From contig JBBHKE010000966.1 in NCBI GenBank assembly GCA_037447655.1, forward strand, positions 1 to 19,415: a stretch of 19,415 bases of DNA. Direction: 5' to 3'. Below are positions 1-11,300 of this stretch, piece by piece (the stretch's first letter is position 1; every line of letters starts with the position of its first letter). The position numbers and the translations under genes are program-made. A model generated the notes under the pieces. It saw only the letters and a program-made list of their open reading frames with translations, did not search any database and had not been told where the DNA came from. The stretch is from Zygnema cylindricum (taxonomy: Eukaryota; Streptophyta; Zygnematophyceae; Zygnematales; Zygnemataceae).

Positions 1-143
1 TGTAGTAATGGGATTTTCTCAGAGGTAGGAGATCCTGTTACAATACGCCTTTTTTTTTTTTAAATCAAATTCTTAATTAGCATTAAGTACGATAAATTTT
101 CTTCAACACTGTTTAAACTTTGACATTAATAACGATTCGCGGT

Positions 144-382
144 GTACCGTTGAGTCTAAATTTGACGGTCAATCGGTTAGAGAGCTATGACGTTCAAAAT
201 ATTGTTGAAGCCGTTTAAACTTTTGCCGCGCTTGCGAACGTCGGCCGTCATAATAAAATGAGCAATTCATACGGTCGGCGAACGTTTACGGTAACAAAAC
301 TGCGGCAACCACATGTAAATAAAAGCGTTGCAGACAGTCACTTTTTGTCGTTACGTGAGCTCCACGTTGAGAGCACGTTGGA
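144..382 (+). repeat. left arm of the long inverted repeat
   Basis: The outer end begins GTACCGTTGAGTCTAAATTT and the inner end is GAGAGCACGTTGGA. It pairs with 4752-4990 over 239 positions at about 92% identity. The 92% implies the two arms have diverged for some time, or were last homogenised long ago. Confidence 0.85.
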
Positions 383-1187
383 ATATAACTTAGTTGCGAA
401 ACTGAAATTTATGTCCCCATGTACTTGTAACTTAGCGAACTTACTTTGTAATTTAGCGCGGATCCGCCGGACCCGGTTTTAAAGTGCCCCTGTGCATGTA
501 AGGACGAAATCGTAACTTACGCTTGTGACGATTGTATACATCTACAATACTTGTGACGGCTGTCAAGGTCTACAATCTTTAGTCGCACGTTGTTTTTTGG
601 AACTTCTTCTGACGTCGTATGTCTTACCGTGACATTGTAGACGTACCGTATTCGAGCCTGTGCCGTTTCACGGTTGAAGACGAGGCGCTTTGCCTTTGCG
701 TCTCCTTTTCGGTCGACGTGAAATGGCATCGAAATTTGAAGACCCCTGCAAAAAAGAAATCCGTACTAGACGAAAATGGACAAAACCAAACAAATTGTGT
801 ACTTTTCTTCGTCGTATTCGAACGCAACGGACAAAACATAGCGAATTCTGTACTTTTCTTTGTCTTTAGAAATCGTATGAAAATTTTCGAAAATTACGGC
901 ACATGCGAATATATGTTCCTATTTGTTTATCGAAAATACCTACTTTTAAAACACATCGCGCATGTGTTTTAAACGTAAGGTTGAAGATGGCGTTTTTTGT
1001 CGTGGAAGTGGGTCGAAAAACACAAGACGACAAATTTTCATACATCCTAAATTTCGAGGATGACGCAAATTGTACTCTACAAATTTGCGATTCCTTCGTA
1101 CGGTTGCAACTTAGGCAGTTCGGCGCTAAGTTTTATAGGAAAACGACAAAAAAAAACCCTTACTTATGCACATGGGGACATACCCGT
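383..1187. other. unassigned sequence between the left long arm and the foldback
   Basis: No gene or internal repeat pair was found. Short plus-strand frames (619-972, 903-1226) have no recognisable domain. It is rich in CG and GTAC by eye. One copy of ACATGGGGACATACCC ends it at 1170-1185. Confidence 0.4.
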
Positions 1188-1536
1188 AGTCGTCTAAGCG
1201 TTACATTGAACTTAGACGCAAATTGAAACGAAACCTCTTTAAACTGAAGTACTGTATGTCTTGTACGGAAACATTAAAACGCACAAAACGAAATAAACTT
1301 TATACAGAATAATAAAACGAATCGGCATAAAAATATCAATTGAAATCAAATGAAAAAAATGCGCGTCGTCACGCGCGGCAAAATCGAGCCACACTATCTA
1401 CGAATCAACATTCTTACATTGACAACGAAATTTCGTTTCGTGCATTTTAATATTTGCGTACAAGACTTACAGTACTTCAGTTTAAAGATGTTTCGTTTAA
1501 ATTTGCGTCAAAGTTCAATGTAATGCTTAGACGACT
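1188..1536. repeat. 349-bp foldback with 107-bp arms
   Basis: Arms 1188-1294 and 1430-1536 are inverted copies with 9 mismatches in 107 positions and no gaps, around a 135-nt spacer. A transcript across it would fold into a long near-perfect hairpin. It may be a MITE or foldback element. I saw no clear target duplication at its edges. No frame in it is recognisable. Confidence 0.8.
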
Positions 1537-1553
1537 AAATTTCAATTTTGCCG

Positions 1554-3257
1554 CTAAGGGTAACCTTCCATCCGGCAAAAAGTGGGGTTGTTTACTGGAA
1601 AAAGTACCTTTCCGTAATTAGCCGTAGTGTTTTTTTATTTGTTTTTTTACAAAAGATGTTTACCATAAATTCATTAAGGGTACGTCCCCATGTATTAAAG
1701 TATCTACTTTTCTCTGTCTTTTTACCCTAAAATTCAGGGAACTTTGAAAAAAACTTTAGCCGTACGAGATTTTTTTTTTTACCAAAGTAAAGTGAACGTC
1801 AATTCATACTTAGGATGTACGGTGTGTTTGTCTTCATGTGAATGCATTTTGGCGTTTTCCCCTTTTCGACCCCCGGGCAAGAGAATCCAGCCCAAAAAAA
1901 AACTTCTTTTAAAATCACATTGAGGGGGTGATTTTAGTTAAAGTACACCCCAAACAGCGAATGAAAAACGACCCACGCACGCTTCACGCCAGCGGGAAAA
2001 TTTTAGGGCGAAGGAGAGTCCTCGCTATTTTTCTCCGTGCCCGTCACGCGCATGTACGGAAAAAAATTTGCAGGGGTCTCGGACCTCCACTTTCATTCAT
2101 GGGTCCTTTTCAAAATTTTGTGCCGTCCTCGCCTCTCCCCTCCCCCTCTCACACTGTCGCTTTTATCTCACACTTTTTAGAATGAGACACGACAATATTG
2201 GTATAAAATGAAAGATCTTTTAGAAATATTATTATTTAAATTTTTTAGGCTTTTTTTTAATGGCAATTCGAATGAGAAAATTAGAAAAAACGAAATCTGA
2301 AAATCATGGCGGAAAGTTCTTGAATCAGTGACGTCGACGTTGTCATAGGTGGGCGTGACGTCACAATGTCACAAAAATGTAGACGTCTACCATTGTCGCT
2401 ATTTTTGTTGGCGTCACTAATCATCAGAAGTTTCGTAGTCGCCTTCAATCGTCACAAGATGTACCTACGTTTACAACCGTCACATGTCAAAGTCCCGATT
2501 TCATTTTAGCACATAGGGACGCTCTTCAAAGTAGTACTGAGAATCTTCACTCCAGTCCAAAATACTTTATCAAAGTACCGATTACATGGGGACATACCCT
2601 AAGATTCTCCAAACTTTTTGGCGAAAACTTACACCGTCCGTTTTGAATTTTCGACGCAAACGCCCCTTCTATCCAGTACCTCGCAAGTCGCCTCCGACTG
2701 TCCTCATGAGGACACTTTGCGCTTACTGGACGCGTGTAATGGTCCACTTGTAAAAGTCAGAGTCGATCCACGACGGACGTGAAGCAATAAACTTAGATGT
2801 GGCAAATGGCATGTACCTTCTGACATCAAAGCCACCCTGTTCGACGACAAAATCTTGGTTGTAAGACATCCTGTCACGCCTTCGCTGGTACAACGATAAC
2901 ACATGAACGTACAAATGGTACATTCATGGACATTTGTACAAATTTTCATTTTGCATCGCTTTTCGTGACTTTTGGGACAACGACAAATACAAGGACGTAC
3001 AGATTGTACATTAGCGTGACGCTACTAGATATGTTAATATGCGTCTGCCGCAACAGGTACGTAGATGAGATTTTGTACTTTTCAAGTCTTTCATTAATCC
3101 CATGCGGCTCAACAGGATCCTACGTGGTACCAATCAAAATCTAACACGTAAGCAATTTTTGCTTCACTGGCACGACCTGGTGGAAAGGTGTTACGAATAT
3201 TACTGCAAGTAAACGTGAACATACGATTACTGGGAACGCCTGATGCAAGGTTAACCT
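1554..3257. mobile_element. segment A of a three-element chain sharing terminal motifs
   Basis: The left end is CTAAGGGTAACCTTCCATCC (1554-1573) followed by GGCAAAAAGTGG. The right end (3239-3257), read inversely, is AGGTTAACCTTGCATCAGG followed by CGTTCCCAGTAATCGTA. These ends resemble those of segments B and C, so the span looks like an element with short terminal inverted repeats. It has no recognisable coding region. Confidence 0.5.
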
Positions 3258-3936
3258 AAGGGTGAAGTTCCATCAGGCAAAAAGTGGCGTAGTTTACAGA
3301 TTTCCGCGACTCTCCGTACTAAATCGTACCACCTATTTTGTTTTTATACGAAAAATAAAACTACAGAGAATCTTGCCGATACTTTCCGAAGGTCTTGGAG
3401 GTATACTCGCCGTCGGATGTTCATCTGCGAGGAGTTCGCTTCATTTTTCTTTGTAACTGTCAACCCACCTCGAAGAGGTGGGTTGGCAGTTACAAAAAAT
3501 AAAATATCGTGACACGCTTGACGATTAAGCTATGTGTCATGATGGAAAACCAACTGAAAATCTTAAGATTTGCACATGACACGCGCTTTCCAAAATACAA
3601 CCAAAAATAAAAACGAAATTTCGTAACATTCCTTCGTCACGCTATTTTTGGCAGCTTTTGTTCGTCACACTATTTCTCTTAAAGGACTTTCGTTATGTTC
3701 GAAAACAAATACCCTAAAATATGTGTTAGGGTATAGACTGGCGTCTGCAAAAATTGTAAAAGTTATGGCGTATGATTACTTCGTATGCAGGTACATGGTG
3801 CGCAAGTAAAGATTTGAAGTTAAGTTTGTCGGTGCTAAAAATCAAAAAGATATTCACTATTGGATCGTAGCTTGTGTGGCGCCACTCAATGTAAAACACG
3901 TGTATTACAGACTTTACATGATGGAACTTCGACTCA
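3256..3936. mobile_element. segment B of the chain
   Basis: The left end is CTAAGGGTGAAGTTCCATCA (3256-3275) followed by GGCAAAAAGTGGCG, and the right end, read inversely, is CTGAGTCGAAGTTCCATCATG (3936 downward). It starts exactly where segment A stops. It contains the 3452-3494 hairpin. The longest minus-strand frame has no recognisable domain. Confidence 0.5.
3452..3494. repeat. 20-bp-stem hairpin with a 3-nt loop
   Basis: TGTAACTGTCAACCCACCTC (3452-3471) is followed by GAA and its inverted copy (3475-3494) with one mismatch. A T-rich run before and an A-rich run after extend the stem by a few pairs. It lies inside segment B. Confidence 0.8.
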
Positions 3937-4708
3937 GGGTAAGGTTCCATTAGGGGAAAAATGTCGTTGATTATTGAAAGCCGTACTTTTTCGTACAGTG
4001 CCGTACTAAATAAAATAAAATGTCAGAAAACCAAGCCTACTGAATGAGGGATTTGATTCTCCATGTTTATGGGCGTAAACGTGGACCGTCGGATGCATAA
4101 TCGGATATGCCATCGTCTGACACTTTCAGTTCGCAACAAGTGACCCGAAGGTGGTTAATACTTAGCGCCTGAACGCATAGCATCGTGCCTCGTGGAAAAG
4201 CGAACAAATATCCACGACGGCCGCGCGACCAGGTTGGTACACGTCGCATATAACATGTGCCTTCCGCCAGGGAGGATGCGAGGCCACGGGAAGCCGCAAA
4301 AAAGTCTTTGATGGAGGATATTGTTTCACGCTTCTCTTGCCATCCACTAACCATTCTGGCATATTCGCACGCTTTTAAAAATCTTAAGTTTCGTCCGCCC
4401 GTATAGATTTACTTCAATACGTCGTACGAGTCACTTTTTACCTTCGTTGGTATAAACATGTGGTCACAATTTGTTGTCAGAGATTCTTTGAAGAGTACCA
4501 AAATCGTATTCATCTAATACGTGGACTAATCAAATTGTGTCACGCAAATTAAATGTTGGTTACTGACCCGACACAATAGAACAATGGCTCCAGCAAACGA
4601 ATTTTCATTGTTTATTGAGACCGCCTAATGGAACAACGCTCTCAATCGACTCGGTCTGTAGAGTTGGCCGTACGATTACAGAAACGTCTGATGGAACTTC
4701 ACCCTTAG
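3934..4708. mobile_element. segment C of the chain
   Basis: The left end is TCAGGGTAAGGTTCCATTAG (3934-3953) and the right end, read inversely, is CTAAGGGTGAAGTTCCATCA followed by GACGTTTCTGTAATCGTACG (4708 downward). The left end overlaps the right end of segment B. The interior (about 4067-4362) is more GC-rich and open for 95 codons on the minus strand, but nothing is recognisable. Confidence 0.5.
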
Positions 4709-4751
4709 TGATTAATTAGTATATATGTTATTTTTTTGGTTTTTTTTTAAA

Positions 4752-4990
4752 TCCAACGTGCTCTCACCGTGGAGCTCACGTAACGACAAAAAATGACTGC
4801 TTGCAACGCTTTTATTTACATGTGGTTGCCACAGTTTTGTTACCGTAAAGGTTCGCTGGCCGTATGAATTGCTCATTTTATTATAAGGGTCGACGTTCGC
4901 AAGCGCGACAAAAGTTTAAGCGGTTGAAACAATATTTTGAACGTCAAAGTTGTCCAACCGATTGACCGTCAAATTTAGACTCAACGGTAC
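4752..4990 (-). repeat. right arm of the long inverted repeat
   Basis: This is the reverse complement of 144-382. The inner end is TCCAACGTGCTCTC and the outer end ACTCAACGGTAC. Several of the changes against the left arm are clustered between about 4880 and 4955. Confidence 0.85.
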
Positions 4991-5700
4991 TTTACTTGTA
5001 CCAATGTGTACTTCAACGTACAATCTTTGACAAAATGACGTAAGTGACTGTGCGCAACCAAAACAGTCACTGCCATGATCAATTCCCTTTATGATTTTAT
5101 TGAATAGAGTGGTGTACGCACGTGTCAGTTCGTACAAAAGGGTACTTGGTTAAGTAAAAAAGTAAGAAATATGGATTAACATAATCGCGATGGCACGTAA
5201 AACTGCGCTCGGAATAAATGGGAAAATGTGATCGTACCTATTTTAGTGTGAAAAAAATGATCGCGTATTAATTATACGGGAGAAATCCCAAATTAGAGTT
5301 AAGAATAAATTAGAGTAAAAGGACGCGACGGTGTACGATTTCTCAGATTTTGTACTTTAACCTGTGAAGATCCTGATGGCAGATTCGTTTTAATTAAATC
5401 AGCGTTATGGATCAATTAGAGTATTTTTTTTTTTCGAAATCTTGAAAAATCCAAATTAGCGTTAATAATGCCAATTAATTTTTAACACTAATAATATCAT
5501 AATGCTAATTTCGATTCAAGGTGTAGTCTTGGTGATGTGTATCCGCGCAACCACAAAAACGATACATGAAATCTCAGTATATCGCAATATCGCAGACTTC
5601 ACAACTCGAAATTTATCGAATTTGTTTATGAATATCGACGTTGCGATGTCGCTAATCAACCGATATACTTTTAGAGTTAAAAGGTATTATTAGATGTTTA
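4991..5700. other. unassigned AT-rich sequence right of the long inverted repeat
   Basis: No gene, repeat pair or target duplication matching the left flank (1-143) was found. Short frames here are unrecognisable. Confidence 0.4.
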
Positions 5701-8195
5701 GGCGTACAATGGAACTTTTGTATGGAATATATGACATGTCAAATGTATGTTGTATGGAATGTGCGTAATGTACGCCTATATTGCTGACATGCTCGTGTCG
5801 AAAACGATATGTCGCAAACATCAGTCCTTCGATACGAAATGTCGATATATTTGTTATCTAAACTCCCAAAAATTGTCCAAGGTAACTACTGAATTAACAA
5901 GCGCGATGGTAAACCATCTGAGTCCAGGGATACAAAAGGGGTGGCATGGCCAAATCTGAAAAACTACAAGCACAGCAACATAAAACAAAGAAAGCAACGT
6001 GAACACAAAGGTAAAATAAAAGCACTCGAACCCAAAAAAAAAAACACGGCAACTTAAACCAATGCTACAACCCCAACCCCAACACAATTAAATATCTACG
6101 GAAAGTAACCTCGTAAGTCCCTCCAATTCGGCGGAGCAACATATTGATAATGTACACTACTTTTTAGCCTAGACCGCGCTAGACATCAGATTTAATATTG
6201 TGACCACACAATTTATCGTATAAACCACGTCTGTCCCATGTATGAGACCGTATAAATAGCAATGACCACAATAATTTTTCGTCGTAATAAAGAGTGCGGA
6301 CCAAATGAAGTGCTCTTCAGTTTATGAAATTTTCCAATATGGTATAAAGTGAGACATGGTATGTTGCCTTAAATGCCGTTAGGATAAGCATTTCCTTTAG
6401 ATGTGGATCTTTTAAGATAAGTAATATGGTAGGTGTGCATATGCTTATTTTACAGATATCGATTTTCAAGACCCTTAACAAACTAAGCTGGAGGCTTAAC
6501 CAAAAAACAACATACTGAAACATGGTGACTAAAAGGCTTCCTCTTAATTCATCCAAGTCCATAGCACTTTCAGCCCTGTTCCAACACCAACCTGTGGATA
6601 TTTAGAGTGTACAAGTTCAGCTTCCTCGTTGTTTCTGCAGTAATATGGCAATGCACCCACTATCAGACATCACCATAGCGTAGCTAAATTTACAAATGTC
6701 TTGCTGAGTTTGTAAAATGATAGACCTGTTAAGCCTGATTGAGAATGCAAATGTTTAACACAGGTGCATGACAGTTCCAATTTATAGGTTCATGTCGGTT
6801 CCAATTTTCACCTTTTTTCAAGACAACATGGATATGTATACGAATTTGGGTTGCTTGACTGCCTTCGGTTAGCTACACCTCTGCTGAACCAGAATCAAAA
6901 ATTACTGTTGAGTGCCATATTCCTCCTATGCACCTACGGGAAGCAGAAATCTCAAGTACACAGCAAAAAGTTAATTTTTAAAAGACAGGATATCCATTTC
7001 ACAAGTAGCTATAGGAAGAAAGGCAAGAAAAAGGATGCTGTCACAAATATCCAAACGAACGTCAACGGGTCTTCTATCTCACAAACTTGAAAAAAGTAGC
7101 GAATGCACTAGATTTCTAGTAGAAACCATACCAAATTGTAAACAACATTACAGCCTGGATCATCCAGGTCAAAGTTTACACTGCTTAAGTTCCCGATCCC
7201 AGTGTTTTACAAACACTTCTTTGGAGTCGTTTACCCTTGCACATTTTCCAGATTACAGCATGAGTCTACAAAACTTTTTGTTTATATTTTTATCAAGTAA
7301 AGTTGAAAATGCTTCTAACACACACTGCCTTTCATTGACCTTCCACATCCAAGTGAACAAGATACCCAACTCGCCAACCAAATGCATACATCCATTACAT
7401 ATAGAAGATATTTGTACTAACACACTCATAGAAGAATTTTGGTCCAGCATCCATAGCGTCATCATGATAAGAGATTAACCTCGATTGTTCATTCACAAGG
7501 AATCTGTTGTGATCACAACCACTCAACAAAGCTGCAAACTCTGCCTAAGTCGCAATACTAATTACGAAGCAGAATAACAATGCAAGTAAACCCATGGTAG
7601 TACCACAACCACAACATCAACCATAAATAAATAGGCACTTCGATGAATAGTAATAACATTAACTAATGTAACCACTCCAAACAGCAGCATGAGAACTTCC
7701 TCCCTAAATCCCAGTTTGCTAGACAGCACCACCGAAAGTAACTTACAGTCAGCCGTAATTACAAAACAACCAGTAATACGACAGTAACGAAGCGTTCTCA
7801 AATCAGCAAAAAGTGAAACAAGAACACGAGTAGTATAAAGATATTAAGTATTAACCATAGAAACTTATTTGCAAAAAAAACTGAACAGCGCCAGTAGGTT
7901 ATCCCAGACACCATTGTTACCAAGAGACGAAACCGTAATGATTCCCGAAAAAAAAAAAAACTCAGTCGCACCAGACACAGGCAATACATTCCTTTTTGAA
8001 TGACACAAGAGACATGTAGAAAAAATTAAGGAACAAGCTTTACCACCCTTTCCCTCCACCGCTCCCTTCATAACTATGCACCAAACGAAAGATCATTATA
8101 GAACTACCCAAAAAATCCAATTGGACCAACAGCGGCGATTGGCTGACTATAGCTACATGGCATTAACAGCGTCAGAATCAATTCTATTATTGCGG
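5700..8195. other. gene-free AT-rich tract downstream of the chaperone gene, with its 3' UTR at the upper end
   Basis: I found no convincing gene. The longest frame, plus strand 7035-7478 (147 codons), has no recognisable domain and no matching minus-strand model. The chaperone 3' UTR must begin at 8195 and run downward, but I see no canonical AATAAA on the minus strand close to the stop, so its end is not placed. A short imperfect tandem (GACAGTTCCAATTTATAGG / GTCGGTTCCAATTTTC) sits at about 6769-6808. Confidence 0.5.
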
Positions 8196-8364
8196 TCAAT
8201 CGGTTTGCATCGGTTCACCATCTTTTGTAGGCGATGGGCCCTCTGTATCCATCGATTCCGGTGGGACTTCTGGGCCTCCTGCCTTGGGCTCTTCTGGTTT
8301 GGGTTCTGGAGCTGGTGGTTTGGGAGGTGCCGGTCTCGGCTTTGTCATGATTGGCTTGCAAAAC
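8196..8364 (-). CDS. HSP70-15: coding exon 9: proline-rich C-terminal tail and stop
   Basis: After TTGCAG the exon completes an Arg codon and reads FCKPIMTKPRPAPPKPPAP, then a Glu/Pro-rich stretch with SMDTEGP, and ends PMQTD with TGA at 8198-8196. The FC(K/R)PIMTKP(R/K)P motif is diagnostic of plant Hsp110-class proteins. There is no EEVD tail, as expected for this class. Confidence 0.94.
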
Positions 8365-11300
8365 CTGCAACTCAAAAGAATACATCCAACCGGTTTCTAT
8401 GTCAAAATTCTATGTCAACAGGCAAACTTTGCGGAGAAAAACTACTTTACAAGCCCTTCCTTCACTGTCAATGCTGACCTAAAATACAGAACTCCACATA
8501 CTGAACAAACACTGATTGGCAGACAAACACTAAAGGAGCTACCTTCCAAACAATTCAACACAGCACAATCTATATGGCCACTGCAATCCAATGTCACATA
8601 TAGTTTCACGCCTCTCATAAAATATTCCTGAATTCAACTCCTGAATCAACTTCAGAAGCTTAATCCTATAAAAAACATATAAACTTACCTGTCAAGGGTT
8701 TCTGCCTTCTTCTTCAAATCTGCAGTAAGCAGTACAGGATTCGCTGTCTTCGGAAGCTGGTTCTGCTGCTGCGACATATCTTTCAACCATATTTCCGCCT
8801 TGTTGCACTCTTCGATCACCTGATAAAACCACATTAGCAAAATAAAACCGATCAGTCACTTTGAGAAATCAACTTTCTGACAAACCACTCAGCAAGACCA
8901 CAACCGGAACCTCTGACCCCTTATGAAAACACTACGTGCTTTCTCCATAACAGTGACATGATTTCCACACTGAATATGAATAAAAAAGGACGATTACCGT
9001 TGAGACAGAAAATTAGGAATCTACTTTTCACTCTAAACGATCACTACACAACACAAAACAAACAAAAACAGAGAATGCTTCCCCTAATGATATGCAATAA
9101 ATACAGCGACCCAGTCTGAGCAGCATTACCCAAGAGCAAGAATATGAACAGATATTTGAATGACCATGACTATAACCCAGACTCCTGGATTCTGAAATAT
9201 GTCCCTAGCATAGTTGCGTAATAAGAAACCAATGGAAAAATAGCTTTTACTGAGGAAAAAACAAACAGACATGGCAACAAAAATTCCAGCGAAGCAGCCT
9301 CACAGGGATAAGGCCAAACAATTTTCAGTATACACTAGAATATCCTACATAACAGAAAATAGTTTTAGGATACAACAAAAGAACACCAAAATGTTTAAAG
9401 GTATAAATCAGGATTAGACATCGAAGCCAGTTACATTAAGGGGCCAGACAGCAGAAAAACATCCCAGCCTAATCATAGTGAAACCATTAACACATTTGGA
9501 TGACTATAACCTATCAAGCACCGATGTGTAACTGCCACTGATATTTAAACAGCTGAGATCGACTTAAGTAAAACTCCTAAAAACCAGATCAGGGAATTTA
9601 CTATTGTTCAATGTCGAAGGACAATTTACCAGAAAAGGGATCATTTCAACACTAACTTGATGTGAAAGCCTGTACTTCCTTCTTCCATATTCAAAACGCC
9701 AATAGAACTAACCTTAATCCAGCTTTCTACAACCCCATTGGTTGGCCTCCTTACTCATCAGTGTTGGGTTAATACATTTCCCAGAAATCATGAAACTCTA
9801 AGACGGGGCTCCTGGGTTAGACGCTTTCACAGGTTTTCAACTCGTACTATGTTAGACTGTGTCATTGGTATATGCACATATTGAACAGATACAACTAGGT
9901 CATCCCGTCATCCACCTATCACGATACCTTCAACAATACGACCGATCATTAAACAGCAAAAGGGCTTGATATATCCTTCACTGATTTTCGACAATATTTA
10001 AGAAGCATATAGTATGTAATAGTAGACAAAGTACTCAACTACTTTAACTACCTGAACTTATCTGCATTATTGTAGATAATACAATACTTATTATTTTCTA
10101 CTCAGTAAATCACCTTACTGTATTATACTGTACAAAAACCAAAAACTGTTGAAATCAAAGAAAGAGTAACCTCCTGAAAACCTTCCAGCTCTCCAGTCCC
10201 TACTAATTGCCATTTCACTCATTTAAGCCAGAATTCTTCACTGCAGTTGTGAGGTCTAGCGTTGAATTCAGAATCATATCCTCCAAAAACAACAATGCTT
10301 TGTGGCCCAAAACAAGCGAAAAACTGAAACCCGAAATATTACCTACATATCACTATGACACCACTAATAATATGTGAATTGTAGAAATACCAGAAAAAAG
10401 TAAACATTGATCGTCAATATACAATATAAACTGGTATACCGATTCAAAAGGCGTGCACATCAAAACTTTTATAACAAGCCCAACAGACAGAAGTCAGACA
10501 ATCCCATACTAAGAATGCCCGGTGCTCCCTGACAGGTACCATTGAAACTACTTAATTCCAAGCAGGTTCTAAAGAACCATGAAACAGGCCAATGATAAAT
10601 TTTAACACCTTCTAAGTCTCTCGTTTTGTCTGAAAGCAGGTACATTCGTAGAATGTCAAGCAAACATCCTCCACACAAAAACCTTCGATAAACCTTAGTT
10701 GAAAAGCAAGTCCTCGTTTACTTCCTATTATTATCTATTCCATTACAGGAAAAGATTTCCAGATAAGTTTCTTCAGAATTATTTAATTTCAAACGTTTCC
10801 TAAAGAACCAAAAAAACTCAAAATTGTTTTGTCAGAATGCGTGTGCATTCTTCATGGAGAAATCCTCCAAAAAGCTTCATTGGAAGACAATTTCCATTCC
10901 CACAATGTTCTTCTTATCGATTTCGTCAAAAATGACAAAAATATCAGGCATACCCGATAAAAGCGGCACTCGACATAATTTCAGGCATTACAACGATGTC
11001 TATGGCTCCACCTGATACCAATAGAATGTAAACACAAAGTAGGAACATATTCTGGGCTGCACCGTAACTTAATTCTATCAAACTCCTGAAATTGACACAA
11101 CTACCCGAGGAGTTCAAGATACCACACTTTAATACAGTGTTACAAAACTTATATCCCCCTTCCACCCTTTCTCCCCTCAGACGTGCTTACAGTCGTACGT
11201 GATGTGAAATGTCATCCGACTGAATCAACATTTATGAACCATAACCGGATGGACAAAGACAAATCGGCTTCATAAAAGCTCCTTTCCACTGGAAGCAAGC

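Larger units (their letters stand above)
144..4990. mobile_element. large element bounded by 239-bp terminal inverted repeats, no transposase seen
   Basis: The outer arms 144-382 and 4752-4990 are inverted copies with about 20 mismatches in 239 positions and no gaps, and similarity stops abruptly at GTACCG on both outer ends. Long terminal repeats of this kind fit Mutator-like or foldback DNA transposons. The 4.85-kb span has only short frames and no recognisable catalytic domain, and I found no matching target duplication outside the ends. It could therefore be a non-autonomous element, or a decayed inverted duplication. Confidence 0.6.

Noticed and set aside
619-1226. Overlapping plus-strand frames of 117 and 107 codons in the left tract
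   Set aside because: No recognisable motifs and low-complexity Phe/Val-rich composition. Long frames arise easily in this CG/GTAC-rich tract.
4067-4362. Overlapping minus-strand frames of 95 and 66 codons in segment C
   Set aside because: The GC-rich patch could be a coding relic, but I recognise no domain and the two frames conflict.
7035-7478. 147-codon plus-strand frame downstream of the gene
   Set aside because: No recognisable domain, no clear neighbouring exon, and composition like the surrounding non-coding DNA. An unannotated transcript cannot be excluded.
10469-10678. 69-codon minus-strand frame in intron 7
   Set aside because: It is not bounded by suitable splice sites that fit the gene, and the exon 7 to exon 8 join is already complete against the family.
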